A stretch of 64,000 nucleotides of DNA from DASYKT01 sp963718105 (GTDB taxonomy: Bacteria; Acidobacteriota; Blastocatellia; Pyrinomonadales; Pyrinomonadaceae), in assembly GCA_963718105.1 (NCBI GenBank), contig OY970352.1, positions 4,030,001 to 4,094,000 on the forward strand, in the 5' to 3' direction. Every line of letters starts with the position of its first letter. Within the stretch, counting starts at the first letter, position 1. The position numbers were made by a program, and so were the translations under genes. This document shows positions 16,779 to 25,597 of the stretch, in pieces. A model generated the notes under the pieces. It worked only from the letters and a program-made list of their open reading frames with translations. It was not told where the DNA came from and searched no databases.

Positions 16779-17357
16779 TTACTGGTTGGCCGGTTTTTCC
16801 GTCCGGGGAGCCCTTTGCTCTCTCATTTTGCGGCGCTCTTCCCATTTCTGTTTGCGCTCGGCCTTCATGGTTTCGAGCTGGGTTTTCTGGTCCGCCGTCA
16901 GCAGATTCATCGAGTTGGCACGAAGCTGTTCGTGGGCCGATTTCATCTGATCGCGCAGAACCTTCATACGGGCGTCACCATCGGCGGTGATGGTCTTGTC
17001 ACGCTTCTGCTGAAACAGCGTATGCATTTCATCAAAAGCGGCCTTGTTATTGGCTTTGAAAGATTCGTGCAGTGTTTTCATTTGGGTTTTCTGATCTTCA
17101 CTTAAGTTCAGTTGGTGGAAACCGCCTCGCATACCGCCCCGCATTCCACCACCGTGGCCAAAGCCTTTGCCGAATCCGTGACGGCCACCTTTTCCGTGCC
17201 CGCCATGGCGTCCGAAGCCTTTTTCAGCCTTTTGGGTATCCTGCTTGCTGCTATCTTCCTGCTTGGTCGTGGTTTCCTGTGCAAGCGCAAATGTGCCCAC
17301 CGCAAAAACCATTAAAAATGAAGACAAAACCGTGAATAATTTGTTTCTAACTGTCAT
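16779..17357 (-). CDS. Spy/CpxP-like periplasmic protein with Gly/His-rich segment
   Basis: The 192-residue protein has a signal peptide (MTVRNKLFTVLSSFLMVF..., ending ALAQ), a low-complexity region rich in Gly, His and Lys (GRHGGHGKGG, GMRGGMRGGF), and a helical core with two LTXXQ-like motifs (LNLSEDQKTQMKTL, LLTADQKTQLETMK). This is the signature of the Spy/CpxP family, periplasmic chaperones or envelope-stress adaptors. The His-rich part could bind metal. I choose ATG 17357 because the longer frame only adds MIREVYVRK before the signal peptide. It has a transcript of its own; convergent with the gene at 16.1 kb. Confidence 0.75.
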   Translation of the reverse strand: MTVRNKLFTVLSSFLMVFAVGTFALAQETTTKQEDSSKQDTQKAEKGFGRHGGHGKGGRHGFGKGFGHGGGMRGGMRGGFHQLNLSEDQKTQMKTLHESFKANNKAAFDEMHTLFQQKRDKTITADGDARMKVLRDQMKSAHEQLRANSMNLLTADQKTQLETMKAERKQKWEERRKMREQRAPRTEKPANQ

Positions 17358-17540
17358 TTTTCTAACGTATACCTCTCTGATCATATTTTTGAGACGGGCT
17401 GATAACCGTTCTCCGGTTCACTACTTTTGATGCCTGAACTGTGCGTTTGGTCTGATTTTTTTCATTTTCCGGCCTATTGGCCGCTTAACATTTGCCAAAT
17501 GCCGCGTTAAAATGCGAACTTTGATATTGCTATTTAGTTA

Positions 17541-19478
17541 ATGATGAAATATTTACCTTCGATAGACTCGCCGGAAGATCTGAGAAAGCTGCCGCTGGAC
17601 AAACTCCAGACCGTGGCCGATGAAGTGCGCCAGTTCATTCTGGAGACCACCTCGCGTGTCGGCGGCCACACCGGGGCTTCGCTCGGCGCCGTCGAGCTTG
17701 CCGTGGCAATGCATTACGCCTTTAACACGCCGGCCGACCGCCTGGTCTGGGACGTCGGCCACCAGGCCTACGCGCACAAGATCCTGACCGGCCGCCGCGA
17801 CCAGCTTCATACTATTAAACAGTACGGCGGACTCTCCGGTTTTCTCCGGCGCGAAGAATCGGAATATGACACCTTCGGCGCGGGCCATGCTTCGACATCG
17901 CTTTCGGCCGCGCTCGGCATGGCGATCGCGCGCGATAAAAAAGGTGAAGATCATCACGTCGTCGCTTTGATAGGCGATTCGTCGCTCGCCGGCGGCATGG
18001 CAATGGAAGCGCTTAACCAGGCCGGCCATTTAAAGACTCGGCTGATCGTTTTGCTTAATGACAATGAGATGTCGATCGCCCCGGCGGTGGGCGCCCTTGC
18101 GCGTTATCTTAACCGCATCAAGGAAGCGCAAAATTATCATCTCTTAAAAGAAGGGATCGGCGACACGCTGGAGTCCGTTCCGGGTATCGGCGGCGCGCTG
18201 CGCAAGGTAGCCAAAACTTTCAAGGACGCTATCGCTGCCGCGGTGCTGCCGGGCGCGCTGGTCAACGAACTCGGATTTAAATATATCGGCTATGTTGACG
18301 GGCATAACACAACTTCGCTGGTTCACGCCCTCGAGGAAGCAAAGAAAGTTCACGATGGCCCGGTCATCGTCCACGCGCTCACGACAAAAGGAAAAGGCTA
18401 CCCGTCGCTGGAAAAAAATTACTACGCCTGGCATGCTACCGGCCCCTTCGACCTGGCGACCGGAAAAGCGATCGCGTCCGGCAAGCCCGCGCCGCCGCAA
18501 TACACCGCTGTTTTTGGAAACACGATGTGCGAGCTGATGGACAATGATCCGGCGATCGTTGCCTTGACGGCCGCGATGCCGGACGGGACCGGCGTTGATA
18601 AGATCCTGGTAAAACATCCCGAACGCGCTTTTGACGTCGGCATTGCCGAGCAGCACGCGATGACGTTTTGCGCCGGAATGGCTTGCGAAGGTTTAAAGCC
18701 TGTCGCCGCTATCTATTCCACATTTTTACAGCGCGCCTTCGACCAGATCATTCACGACGTCTGCCTGCAGAATCTGAACGTCACGATCGCGATGGACCGC
18801 GCCGGCATCGTCGGGGCAGACGGCCCGACGCATCATGGCCTGCTTGATATCGCCTACTTGCGCGGCTATCCGAATATCGTTCTGATGGCTCCGAAAGACG
18901 AGGCCGAGATGCGCGATATGATGTTGACCGCCATCGAACATCAGGGCCCGGCGGCGCTGCGTTATCCGCGCGGCAACGGGTTGGGGGTCGATATCAGCGC
19001 GCCGCCCAAACAGCTTGAGATAGGCAAAGCGGAAATATTGCGTGACGGCGGCGAGGTTGCTATTCTGGCCTACGGCTCCATGGTTGCTCCGGCCGCTGAA
19101 GCCACGGAGAATTTAGCCAAAGAAGGTGTCGAAGCAACCCTTGTCAACGCCCGCTTCGTCAAACCTCTCGATGCGGAATTGATCCTGGCGCTGGCACAGA
19201 CCAAACGCCTGATCGTCACCGTCGAGGAAGCCTATCTCGCCGGGGGATTCGGCTCGGCGGTGATGGAACTGCTGGAAGAGAACGGGCTGCAGGATCAGGT
19301 CAAAGTGGTGCGCATGGGCGTGCCTGACCGGATCATCACACACGGAGACCCTAAACTTTTATTAGCGAAATATGGCCTTGACGCCGACGGAATTTACAAC
19401 AAGGTCAAAGAAAATCTGGATATCTTAGAATCACGCCGGACAGACTGGAAGCGTGAAAAAGCAAAAACAGCAAAATGA
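17541..19478 (+). CDS. dxs: 1-deoxy-D-xylulose-5-phosphate synthase
   Basis: The 645-residue transketolase-like enzyme joins pyruvate and glyceraldehyde-3-phosphate with thiamine diphosphate to make DXP, the entry step of the MEP isoprenoid pathway. The family landmarks are present: HTGASLGAVELAVAMH near the N-terminus, GHQAYAHKILTGR, LNDNEMSI, and the transketolase pyrimidine-binding part HAMTFCAGMA later. Oddly the diphosphate-binding GDG motif reads GDSSLAGG (G145-D146-S147), with Ser for Gly. The two first codons are both ATG (17541, 17544) and either may be used. The stop overlaps the next gene (ATGA), starting an operon with a thioredoxin-fold protein and a VKOR homologue. Confidence 0.93.
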   Translation: MMKYLPSIDSPEDLRKLPLDKLQTVADEVRQFILETTSRVGGHTGASLGAVELAVAMHYAFNTPADRLVWDVGHQAYAHKILTGRRDQLHTIKQYGGLSGFLRREESEYDTFGAGHASTSLSAALGMAIARDKKGEDHHVVALIGDSSLAGGMAMEALNQAGHLKTRLIVLLNDNEMSIAPAVGALARYLNRIKEAQNYHLLKEGIGDTLESVPGIGGALRKVAKTFKDAIAAAVLPGALVNELGFKYIGYVDGHNTTSLVHALEEAKKVHDGPVIVHALTTKGKGYPSLEKNYYAWHATGPFDLATGKAIASGKPAPPQYTAVFGNTMCELMDNDPAIVALTAAMPDGTGVDKILVKHPERAFDVGIAEQHAMTFCAGMACEGLKPVAAIYSTFLQRAFDQIIHDVCLQNLNVTIAMDRAGIVGADGPTHHGLLDIAYLRGYPNIVLMAPKDEAEMRDMMLTAIEHQGPAALRYPRGNGLGVDISAPPKQLEIGKAEILRDGGEVAILAYGSMVAPAAEATENLAKEGVEATLVNARFVKPLDAELILALAQTKRLIVTVEEAYLAGGFGSAVMELLEENGLQDQVKVVRMGVPDRIITHGDPKLLLAKYGLDADGIYNKVKENLDILESRRTDWKREKAKTAK

Positions 19479-20239
19479 AAAAGAATCTACCTATTTTTAT
19501 CATTGTGATCGTATTTATCGTCGCGGTCGTGGTCGCTGTCGCCTTGTTTCGCAGTCCGACCCCAACGCCGCCGAGTAACGGTAACAGCAACAATTCGAAT
19601 AAGGCCGCGAAACAGGCTGCCGCGTTTGTGGATACCCTTAATAAGGCCCCGCAGGGAGCGTCGCCCGCCTGGACGAAGGGCGACCCCGCAGCCAAGATCA
19701 CTCTTGAAGAGTTCGCTGATTTTTCCTGCCCCACCTGCGCCAATTTTCATCAGACTTTAAAAGAGCTCGAAAAAAGCTACGGGCAGAAAATAAAGATCAC
19801 CTACCGTCACTTTCCGCTTCAGATAAAAGGGCATGAAAATTCCTACAACGCCGCCCGCGCTGCTGAGGCAGCCGGGATCCAGGGCAGGTTTTGGGAAATG
19901 CAGAATATGATCTTTAGTAATCAGAAGGTGTGGACGGTGCAGTCTGAAAATGATGCGCGTAATACTTTTACCGATTACGCAAAATCTATCGGGATCGATG
20001 TCGAAAAATTCAAAGAGGATATGACCAACAGCCAGGTAACTGCCGCGCGTGTCGCATCGGACATGAATCGTGGGAAGGCGTTAGACTTAAGCTCAACTCC
20101 TTCGGTTATTTTAAACGGCAGCCGTCTTTTGACTAACGACGAGGTCGTAAAGATCGACCTGCTTCGCCAGGCGATCGAAACCGAGCTGCAAAAGAGCGCC
20201 GCACCGGCCGCGTCTAATTCGAACCAAAACGCTCGATGA
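19475..20239 (+). CDS. Membrane-anchored DsbA/thioredoxin-fold oxidoreductase
   Basis: The 254-residue protein has one N-terminal membrane anchor (residues 5-24) and a thioredoxin-fold domain with the active site CPTC (C85, C88) in FSCPTCANF. The sequence after it (RHFPLQIKGHENSYNAARAAEAAG, shown in parts as RHFPLQIKGHE and AARAAEAAG) is typical of the DSBA-like/DsbG-type proteins that introduce or shuffle disulfides in the periplasm. It overlaps dxs by 4 bp and the following VKOR gene by 4 bp, so translation is coupled. VKOR most likely reoxidises it: this is the usual bacterial pairing. Confidence 0.9.
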   Translation: MKKNLPIFIIVIVFIVAVVVAVALFRSPTPTPPSNGNSNNSNKAAKQAAAFVDTLNKAPQGASPAWTKGDPAAKITLEEFADFSCPTCANFHQTLKELEKSYGQKIKITYRHFPLQIKGHENSYNAARAAEAAGIQGRFWEMQNMIFSNQKVWTVQSENDARNTFTDYAKSIGIDVEKFKEDMTNSQVTAARVASDMNRGKALDLSSTPSVILNGSRLLTNDEVVKIDLLRQAIETELQKSAAPAASNSNQNAR

Positions 20240-20688
20240 GCACTCCGAACGAAAACTTAAACACTACTTCCAAAGTCGCCATCATCCCTTTGCTGGCGGC
20301 TTTGGTTGCATTGGTCGGTTTGGTTGATTCGATCTATCTCACGGTTGAACATTATAAGAACGAAATTCCGCCGTGCAGCATCGTGCAGGGCTGCGAACTC
20401 GTGCTGACCAGCCCTTATGCCGAAATTTACGGCGTCCCGCTATCTTTGCTGGGCGCGCTCGCTTATTTCGCCGCCTTTTCGCTGGCGCTGCTAACCGCTT
20501 TCGGCAACCGCACTATGTGGAAGTTATACGGGATCCAGGTTGTTCTGATGTTTATCTTTACCGCCTGGCTGACCTACCTGCAGGCTTACGTTATCGGCGC
20601 CTTTTGCCAATTCTGCCTGCTTTCGGCAGCGACGACCTTTACGCTTTTGCTTTTATTTATCGTCTCGAAATTGTTTCGCGCGAAGTAA
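20236..20688 (+). CDS. Vitamin K epoxide reductase (VKOR) family protein
   Basis: The 150-residue protein has four membrane segments and the VKOR cysteines: a loop pair C47 and C53 in PPCSIVQGCEL and the active-site C124-x-x-C127 in FCQFC. VKOR homologues reoxidise DsbA-like proteins and pass electrons to quinones, replacing DsbB. It overlaps the thioredoxin-fold gene by 4 bp, giving a complete disulfide-forming pair. No thioredoxin domain is fused to it, unlike some bacterial VKORs; the partner is the separate upstream protein. The palindrome at 20688 begins exactly at its last base. Confidence 0.92.
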   Translation: MSTPNENLNTTSKVAIIPLLAALVALVGLVDSIYLTVEHYKNEIPPCSIVQGCELVLTSPYAEIYGVPLSLLGALAYFAAFSLALLTAFGNRTMWKLYGIQVVLMFIFTAWLTYLQAYVIGAFCQFCLLSAATTFTLLLLFIVSKLFRAK

Positions 20689-20825
20689 GTTTTGAGTCCC
20701 GCCTTTAGGCGGCTTGTTTTTGTCAGTAGCGCCTGCGTCAGCGGGTGCGTTCGGATGCATAGCATCCGTTGCGGGCCAAGGATGCCCGCGCTCCAAAAAG
20801 CCGCCTAAAGGCGGGACTCAAAACT
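20688..20825. repeat. Nested palindrome around a GTAGCGCCTGCG hairpin
   Basis: The outer arms 20688-20715 (AGTTTTGAGTCCCGCCTTTA...) and 20798-20825 (...GCGGGACTCAAAACT) are perfect inverted repeats over about 27 bp. Inside are remnants of other palindromes (GTAGCGCCTGCGTCAGCG, GATGCATAGCATC and GGATGCCCGCGCTCC). One repeat seems to have inserted into another, right behind the VKOR stop codon. Confidence 0.7.
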
Positions 20826-20930
20826 TTAAAACCGAACCGAAACACCGGGCGAATATTAAGTATGTCCGGAAGTTTAAACTCATTCCGGCTGCATAAGTAG
20901 CTTAGAGAGGGTGAACGCGACTTTTTAATT

Positions 20931-21500
20931 GTGGCTCAGGCTATCCTAAAACGAATCGCTTCAGGAGATAAAACTGCCGTCCAGGATTGCCTGAAAACCT
21001 ACGGCGGCCTTATCTGGTCATTGGCGCGAAAGCTGTGCATCAATCAGGACGACGCCGAGGACGCCGTGCAGGAGATATTTATCGATGTTTGGAAAAACGC
21101 TGAGAGGTTCGATCCTGAACAGGCTTCGGAAACGACCTTTATCGCGATGATCGCCCGGCGGCGGTTGATAGACCGCATCCGTTACACGAATCGCCGCATC
21201 GCGACAGACTCGATCGAAGATATGGTAAGCGAACCGGCGAATCGCTTCGATCATGAATTGCAGACGACCGTCGAGGCAAGAGAAGCCGTGAAGGCGCTAA
21301 ATACCTTGCGGCCTGAGCAGCAGCAGGTACTCAAACTCTCGATCGTGCAGGGAATGTCGCACCAGGAAATATCCGACGCGACCGGGATGCCGCTCGGAAC
21401 GGTAAAAACCCACGCGCGGCGCGGGCTGACATTAGTAAGGGAATATCTTGGACTGGTGAATACGAACAATACGGCTAACGCGGGAGGGGTATCGATATGA
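20931..21500 (+). CDS. ECF-type RNA polymerase sigma factor
   Basis: The 189-residue product has sigma region 2 (AEDAVQEIFIDVWKNAERFD) and region 4 (LRPEQQQVLKLSIVQGMSHQEI, ATGMPLGTVKTHARRGL), the standard ECF layout with region 3 missing. The start is GTG at 20931; a stop lies in frame at 20898 and there is no ATG between, and the ribosome site AGAGAGGG is about 15 nt away. The last four bases overlap the next gene (ATGA), which is an anti-sigma factor that holds it at the membrane. Confidence 0.9.
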   Translation: MAQAILKRIASGDKTAVQDCLKTYGGLIWSLARKLCINQDDAEDAVQEIFIDVWKNAERFDPEQASETTFIAMIARRRLIDRIRYTNRRIATDSIEDMVSEPANRFDHELQTTVEAREAVKALNTLRPEQQQVLKLSIVQGMSHQEISDATGMPLGTVKTHARRGLTLVREYLGLVNTNNTANAGGVSI

Positions 21501-22312
21501 ACGACGAATTGATGCTCGACCTCCTGAGCAAAAAAGCTTCTGAAGGGTTAGACCCGAGAGAGCAAAAACAACTCGATGAATTGATAGCCGTTTCCGGAAT
21601 AGAAGACGAATCTTTTGAAATGGCGGCCGCGGCGATCAGTATGATCGATCTGAAAACAAACGAACCTCTTCCCGAACATCTGCAGGCCAAAATTTTGGCT
21701 GATGCCGACCGGATACTGGACACTCCCCACGACGTCCCCATGAAAACGGTCCGGCAGGTTTCATTCGATGCGCCGAAAAGCTCTTTCTGGAACCTCAACT
21801 GGCTGGGCTGGGCCGCGGCCGCGGCGGCGTGTATCGCGCTGGCCGTCAATATCTGGATGACGCGGCTTCAACCACCCCAGCAGGTAAAAGTACCCGAGAA
21901 GATAGAACAATTAACTCCCGCGCAAATGCGTCAGCGCATGATCGATTCAGGCAGCGATGTGATACAGGCCAAATGGACCGTCGGAAACGACAAAAATGTT
22001 CAGGAGATCTCAGGCGATATCGTCTGGAGCGACGCGAAACAAGCCGGCTATATGCGCTTTCGCGGGCTGCCGGTCAATGACGTTACCAAGCAAACCTACC
22101 AACTATGGATCTTCGACGAAACCCAGGATGAAAAGACGCCTATCGACGGCGGAACTTTTGACATCGGGAATGGAGGAGATGTTATCATTCCTATTAACGC
22201 TAAATTGAAGGCTTCAAAACCCAAGATGTTTGCCGTTACGGTTGAAAAACCGGGCGGGGTCGTGGTTTCCAAACGGGACAAGATCGCGGCTCTCGCTAAA
22301 GTTGAGATCTAA
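21497..22312 (+). CDS. Anti-sigma factor, RskA-like
   Basis: The 271-residue protein has a short N-terminal helical region able to bind the sigma factor (LDLLSKKASEGLDPREQKQL), one membrane segment near residues 98-116 (LGWAAAAAACIALAVNIW), and an extracytoplasmic domain that matches the RskA C-terminal family (GDIVWSDAKQAGYMRFRGLP, YQLWIFD, and VTVEKPGGV near the end). There is no HxxxCxxC zinc finger. Regulated proteolysis of such proteins releases the sigma factor. It overlaps the sigma gene by 4 bp and ends the operon before a palindromic repeat. Confidence 0.85.
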   Translation: MNDELMLDLLSKKASEGLDPREQKQLDELIAVSGIEDESFEMAAAAISMIDLKTNEPLPEHLQAKILADADRILDTPHDVPMKTVRQVSFDAPKSSFWNLNWLGWAAAAAACIALAVNIWMTRLQPPQQVKVPEKIEQLTPAQMRQRMIDSGSDVIQAKWTVGNDKNVQEISGDIVWSDAKQAGYMRFRGLPVNDVTKQTYQLWIFDETQDEKTPIDGGTFDIGNGGDVIIPINAKLKASKPKMFAVTVEKPGGVVVSKRDKIAALAKVEI

Positions 22313-22343
22313 AAGTTCAGAAAAATAAACCGCAGTTTAAACC

Positions 22344-22463
22344 TGGGAGCGCCGTCATCTTGCCGGCAAAGCGCGATGAATCGCGCGCTCATGTCAGTAG
22401 CGCTTGCGTCAGCGAGTGCGTTGCCTGTAGCTTTTACGCATCTGCTAACGCAGACGCTACTGA
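22344..22463. repeat. Palindrome AGTAGCGCTTGCGTCAGC / GCTAACGCAGACGCTACT
   Basis: The arms 22393-22417 (GTCAGTAGCGCTTGCGTCAG...) and 22435-22463 (...ACGCAGACGCTACTGAC) are inverted repeats. The preceding part 22344-22390 carries a GGGAGCGCCGTCATC... hairpin of another type. The block fills the gap between the anti-sigma gene and the first M16 peptidase gene. Confidence 0.6.
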
Positions 22464-22505
22464 CAACGCAAGCTGTTCTAAATATTTGAAAATAAGGAGT
22501 TTGCT

Positions 22506-25292
22506 ATGCGAATCGGTAAGGTATTTATTGGTCTGCTTATTCTGATTTCTGTTATGACAACGACTATTTCCGCGCAAAACGGTGAAAAATTACCGCCTAT
22601 CAAGATCCAGGAATTCACGCTGCCTAACGGCTTGCGTGTGATCATGCACCAGGATAATTCCACGCCTGTGGTGGCGGTCAACATCTGGTATCACGTCGGC
22701 TCGAAAAACGAGGTTGCCGGCCGCACCGGTTTTGCCCATCTCTTCGAACACATGATGTTCCAGGGGTCGAAAAATTATAACGACGATTATTTTAAGCCGC
22801 TGCAGGAAGTGGGCGCCACCATTAACGGTTCGACCAATCCGGATCGCACGAATTATTTTGAAGTAGTGCCGTCTAATTTTCTCGAACGCGCGCTCTTTAT
22901 GGAAGCCGACCGGATGGGCGGTTTGCTCGATGCGATGACGCAGGACAAACTCGATAACCAGCGCGATGTAGTGAAAAACGAGCGCCGCCAGAGTTATGAC
23001 AACCAGCCGTACGGAACGGCGTTTGAAAAGATCTTCGCGCAGATGTTCCCGGCCACTCACCCTTATAGCTGGACGACCATCGGTTCGCTCGATGACCTGA
23101 CCGCTGCTTCGATGGACGACGTAAAAGCTTTCTTCCGTCAATATTATGTGCCTAACAATGCTTCGCTGGTGCTCGCCGGCGACTTCGATCCGAAACAAGC
23201 CCGGACGTGGGTGGAAAAATATTTCGGCCCGATCCCCAAAGGTACTACGCCGATCGTCCGCCCGAACCCCGCCCGCCCGGCAGTAGCGGGTGAAACGCGC
23301 AAAACGTTTGAAGACTCCATACAGTTGCCGCGTATCTATATGGCCTGGCAGGGTTCGAAGTTTTTCGCGGACGATGAGGCGGCGCTGGACATTTTGAGCA
23401 TCGTTCTTTCCGACGGGCGAGGTTCGCGCCTCCAGAGCAATCTGGTCTACGGAAAACAGATAGCGCAAAACGCCAATATGTTCCCTTACACGCTGGAAGC
23501 CGGCGGAATGGTGATCGTGCAGGCCACCGCCAAGCCGGGTAAAACGCTTGACGAGATCGAAAAGGAACTCAACGTCGAGATCGAACGGCTTAAAGCCGAG
23601 CCGCCCTCAGCCGAAGAAATGGCGCGCGCGCTTAATTCAATCGAGGCGCAAACCATCTACGGTATGCAAACCGTTTTGGGTAAGGCGGACCAGATAAATA
23701 ACTACAACACCTACATCGGCAAAGCCGATTATTTTCAGGCCGATCTTGACCGCTATCGCAAGATCACCGCGGCCGACGTGCAGCGCGTAGCCAAAACTTA
23801 TTTAACACCCGACCGCTTTATAATGAGTTTTGTGCCGCGCAAGGATAAGGCTGCTTCACAGGGAAACACCGCGGCCAACCGTCCGACCTCAGCCGCTGCC
23901 AAGAAATCCGAGGAGAAAAAAGATTACTCCGCTAATCTTCCGCCGGATGGGCCGAATCCTAAGATCACTCTGCCTTCGATCGAAAAGAAAAAACTCGCCA
24001 ACGGTCTAAACGTCTGGCTGGTCAGGCAAGGCGAGCTCCCGATAGTATCCATGAACCTGGTGGTTAATACCGGCGGCACGGCCGATCCGGCAGACCGCGC
24101 GGGGCTTGCTACCTTTACCGCAAATTTGATGGACAACGGGACCAAAACGCGCAGCGCGGTCGACATCGCAAATCAAACATCCGCTCTCGGCGTAAATATG
24201 GGAACCGGCTCAGGTTGGGATTCGGCGACTGTCACGATGCAGACGCTGACCAAAAATCTTGACGCCGCTCTCGACATCTATGCAGATGTGGTAATGAACC
24301 CGGTGTTTCCGGCGGACGAGCTTGAGACCCTGCGCAAACAGACGCTGGTCGGCTTGCTCCAACGCAAGGATAACGCCAACGCGATCGCCAACGTTGCTTA
24401 CAGTAAATTGCTTTATGGAAAGGACCACCCGTACGGCAGATCGCTGGATGCCACTTCCATAAACGCGATCACCCGTGAAGAACTGGAAAAATTTTACTCG
24501 GCTTCTTATCGCCCCAACAACGCGACCCTGATCGTGGTCGGCGATGTCGACAGTAAAACCCTGATACCGAAACTTGAAAAAGCGCTCGGTGGATGGAAAG
24601 CGGGTGAAGCGCCCCAAATGCAGGTCCCGGCCGCTGCCGCCTTTGATAAACCGGGGATCTATCTTATCGACAAACCCGGGGCGGCCCAATCGGTCGTCAC
24701 CATCGGCCAGGTCGGCGTAGCGCGTAATAACCCTGATTATTTCCCGCTTTCGGTGATGAACTCTATCCTTGGCGGGCAATTCTCGGCGCGCGTTAATATG
24801 AACCTGCGCGAAGATAAAGGCTACACTTACGGCGCGCGGACCGGCTGGAGTTTCCGCCGGGGAGCAGGCCCGTTCGATGCCTCGGCGCAGGTGCAGACCG
24901 CTGTCACCAAAGAATCCGTGATGGAGTTCATGAAAGAACTCAACGGCATTCGCGGAGCTATTCCCGTGACACCGCAGGAACTGGAATACAACAAGCAGAG
25001 CCTGATCCGCCGCTATCCGGGCGGGTTTGAAACCGTCGGCGGGATCTCCGGGCAGCTTTCAAACCTGGTGGTTTATGGCCTGCCTGATACTTACTTTAAC
25101 GATTACATTAGGAATATTCAGGCTGTGACCGTCGCCGATGTAAATCGCGTGGCAAACAAATACCTGACACCGGATAAAATGGCTATCCTGATCGTCGGCG
25201 ACAAGAGCGTGATCGAATCCAGGCTGAAAGAAATAGAAGGCTGGGGAAGCTCTATCATGTATCTCGATACCGATGGAAATCCGATCAAATAA
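22506..25292 (+). CDS. M16-family metallopeptidase, two-domain (first paralogue)
   Basis: The 928-residue secreted protein has a signal peptide (MRIGKVFIGLLILISVM...TISAQ) and two M16 (insulinase-like) units. The N-terminal unit has the inverted zinc motif HxxEH: H78, E81, H82 in HLFEHMMFQ, plus the downstream Glu region ERRQSYDNQPYGTAFEK. The C-terminal unit from about residue 490 (GLNVWLVRQGELPIV) lacks HxxEH and closes the chamber. M16 enzymes degrade short, unfolded peptides in the periplasm. Ribosome site AAGGAG at 22492. A closely similar gene lies at 27.2-30.0 kb, with a TPR gene between. Strong terminator follows the stop. Confidence 0.92.
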   Translation: MRIGKVFIGLLILISVMTTTISAQNGEKLPPIKIQEFTLPNGLRVIMHQDNSTPVVAVNIWYHVGSKNEVAGRTGFAHLFEHMMFQGSKNYNDDYFKPLQEVGATINGSTNPDRTNYFEVVPSNFLERALFMEADRMGGLLDAMTQDKLDNQRDVVKNERRQSYDNQPYGTAFEKIFAQMFPATHPYSWTTIGSLDDLTAASMDDVKAFFRQYYVPNNASLVLAGDFDPKQARTWVEKYFGPIPKGTTPIVRPNPARPAVAGETRKTFEDSIQLPRIYMAWQGSKFFADDEAALDILSIVLSDGRGSRLQSNLVYGKQIAQNANMFPYTLEAGGMVIVQATAKPGKTLDEIEKELNVEIERLKAEPPSAEEMARALNSIEAQTIYGMQTVLGKADQINNYNTYIGKADYFQADLDRYRKITAADVQRVAKTYLTPDRFIMSFVPRKDKAASQGNTAANRPTSAAAKKSEEKKDYSANLPPDGPNPKITLPSIEKKKLANGLNVWLVRQGELPIVSMNLVVNTGGTADPADRAGLATFTANLMDNGTKTRSAVDIANQTSALGVNMGTGSGWDSATVTMQTLTKNLDAALDIYADVVMNPVFPADELETLRKQTLVGLLQRKDNANAIANVAYSKLLYGKDHPYGRSLDATSINAITREELEKFYSASYRPNNATLIVVGDVDSKTLIPKLEKALGGWKAGEAPQMQVPAAAAFDKPGIYLIDKPGAAQSVVTIGQVGVARNNPDYFPLSVMNSILGGQFSARVNMNLREDKGYTYGARTGWSFRRGAGPFDASAQVQTAVTKESVMEFMKELNGIRGAIPVTPQELEYNKQSLIRRYPGGFETVGGISGQLSNLVVYGLPDTYFNDYIRNIQAVTVADVNRVANKYLTPDKMAILIVGDKSVIESRLKEIEGWGSSIMYLDTDGNPIK

Positions 25293-25319
25293 CCGCTTAT
25301 CCAACCGGAAAAAGTTGAA

Positions 25320-25350
25320 GGGTGTGGTAGAAATACCGCACCCTTTTATT
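25320..25350 (+). terminator. Intrinsic terminator after the first M16 gene
   Basis: GGGTGTGGTA (25320-25329) pairs with TACCGCACCC (25334-25343) around a GAAA tetraloop and is followed by TTTTATTT. Confidence 0.85.
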
Positions 25351-25398
25351 TGGTATCCTGATCTTGTGGTGTGCAATTAATTTAAAGTGAAAGATCGT

Positions 25399-25467
25399 TT
25401 CGGAATAGATGAAAGATCATAGATGATAGCTGAGAGATCCGATCTATTCTCTATCATCTATTCCGAA
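25399..25467. repeat. AT-rich palindrome GGAATAGATGA / TCATCTATTCC
   Basis: TTCGGAATAGATGAAAGATC (25399-25418, extending to 25422) pairs with 25444-25467 ending CTATTCCGAA. A single arm of the same family, with the same CATCTATTCCGAATGGATT sequence, occurs at about 53640-53668. The rest of the 305-bp spacer to the TPR gene has no other recognised feature. Confidence 0.6.
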
Positions 25468-25597
25468 TGGATTCTCAAAAAAGCTAATGCCACGGCTTAA
25501 AACACTATCTACTTTGCCGGTGTTTGCTAAACAGCACGATTTTATGACACGAATCGCGCAAGATTTCTGCGATTGTTAATAAGAGGTTCAATGTGTC

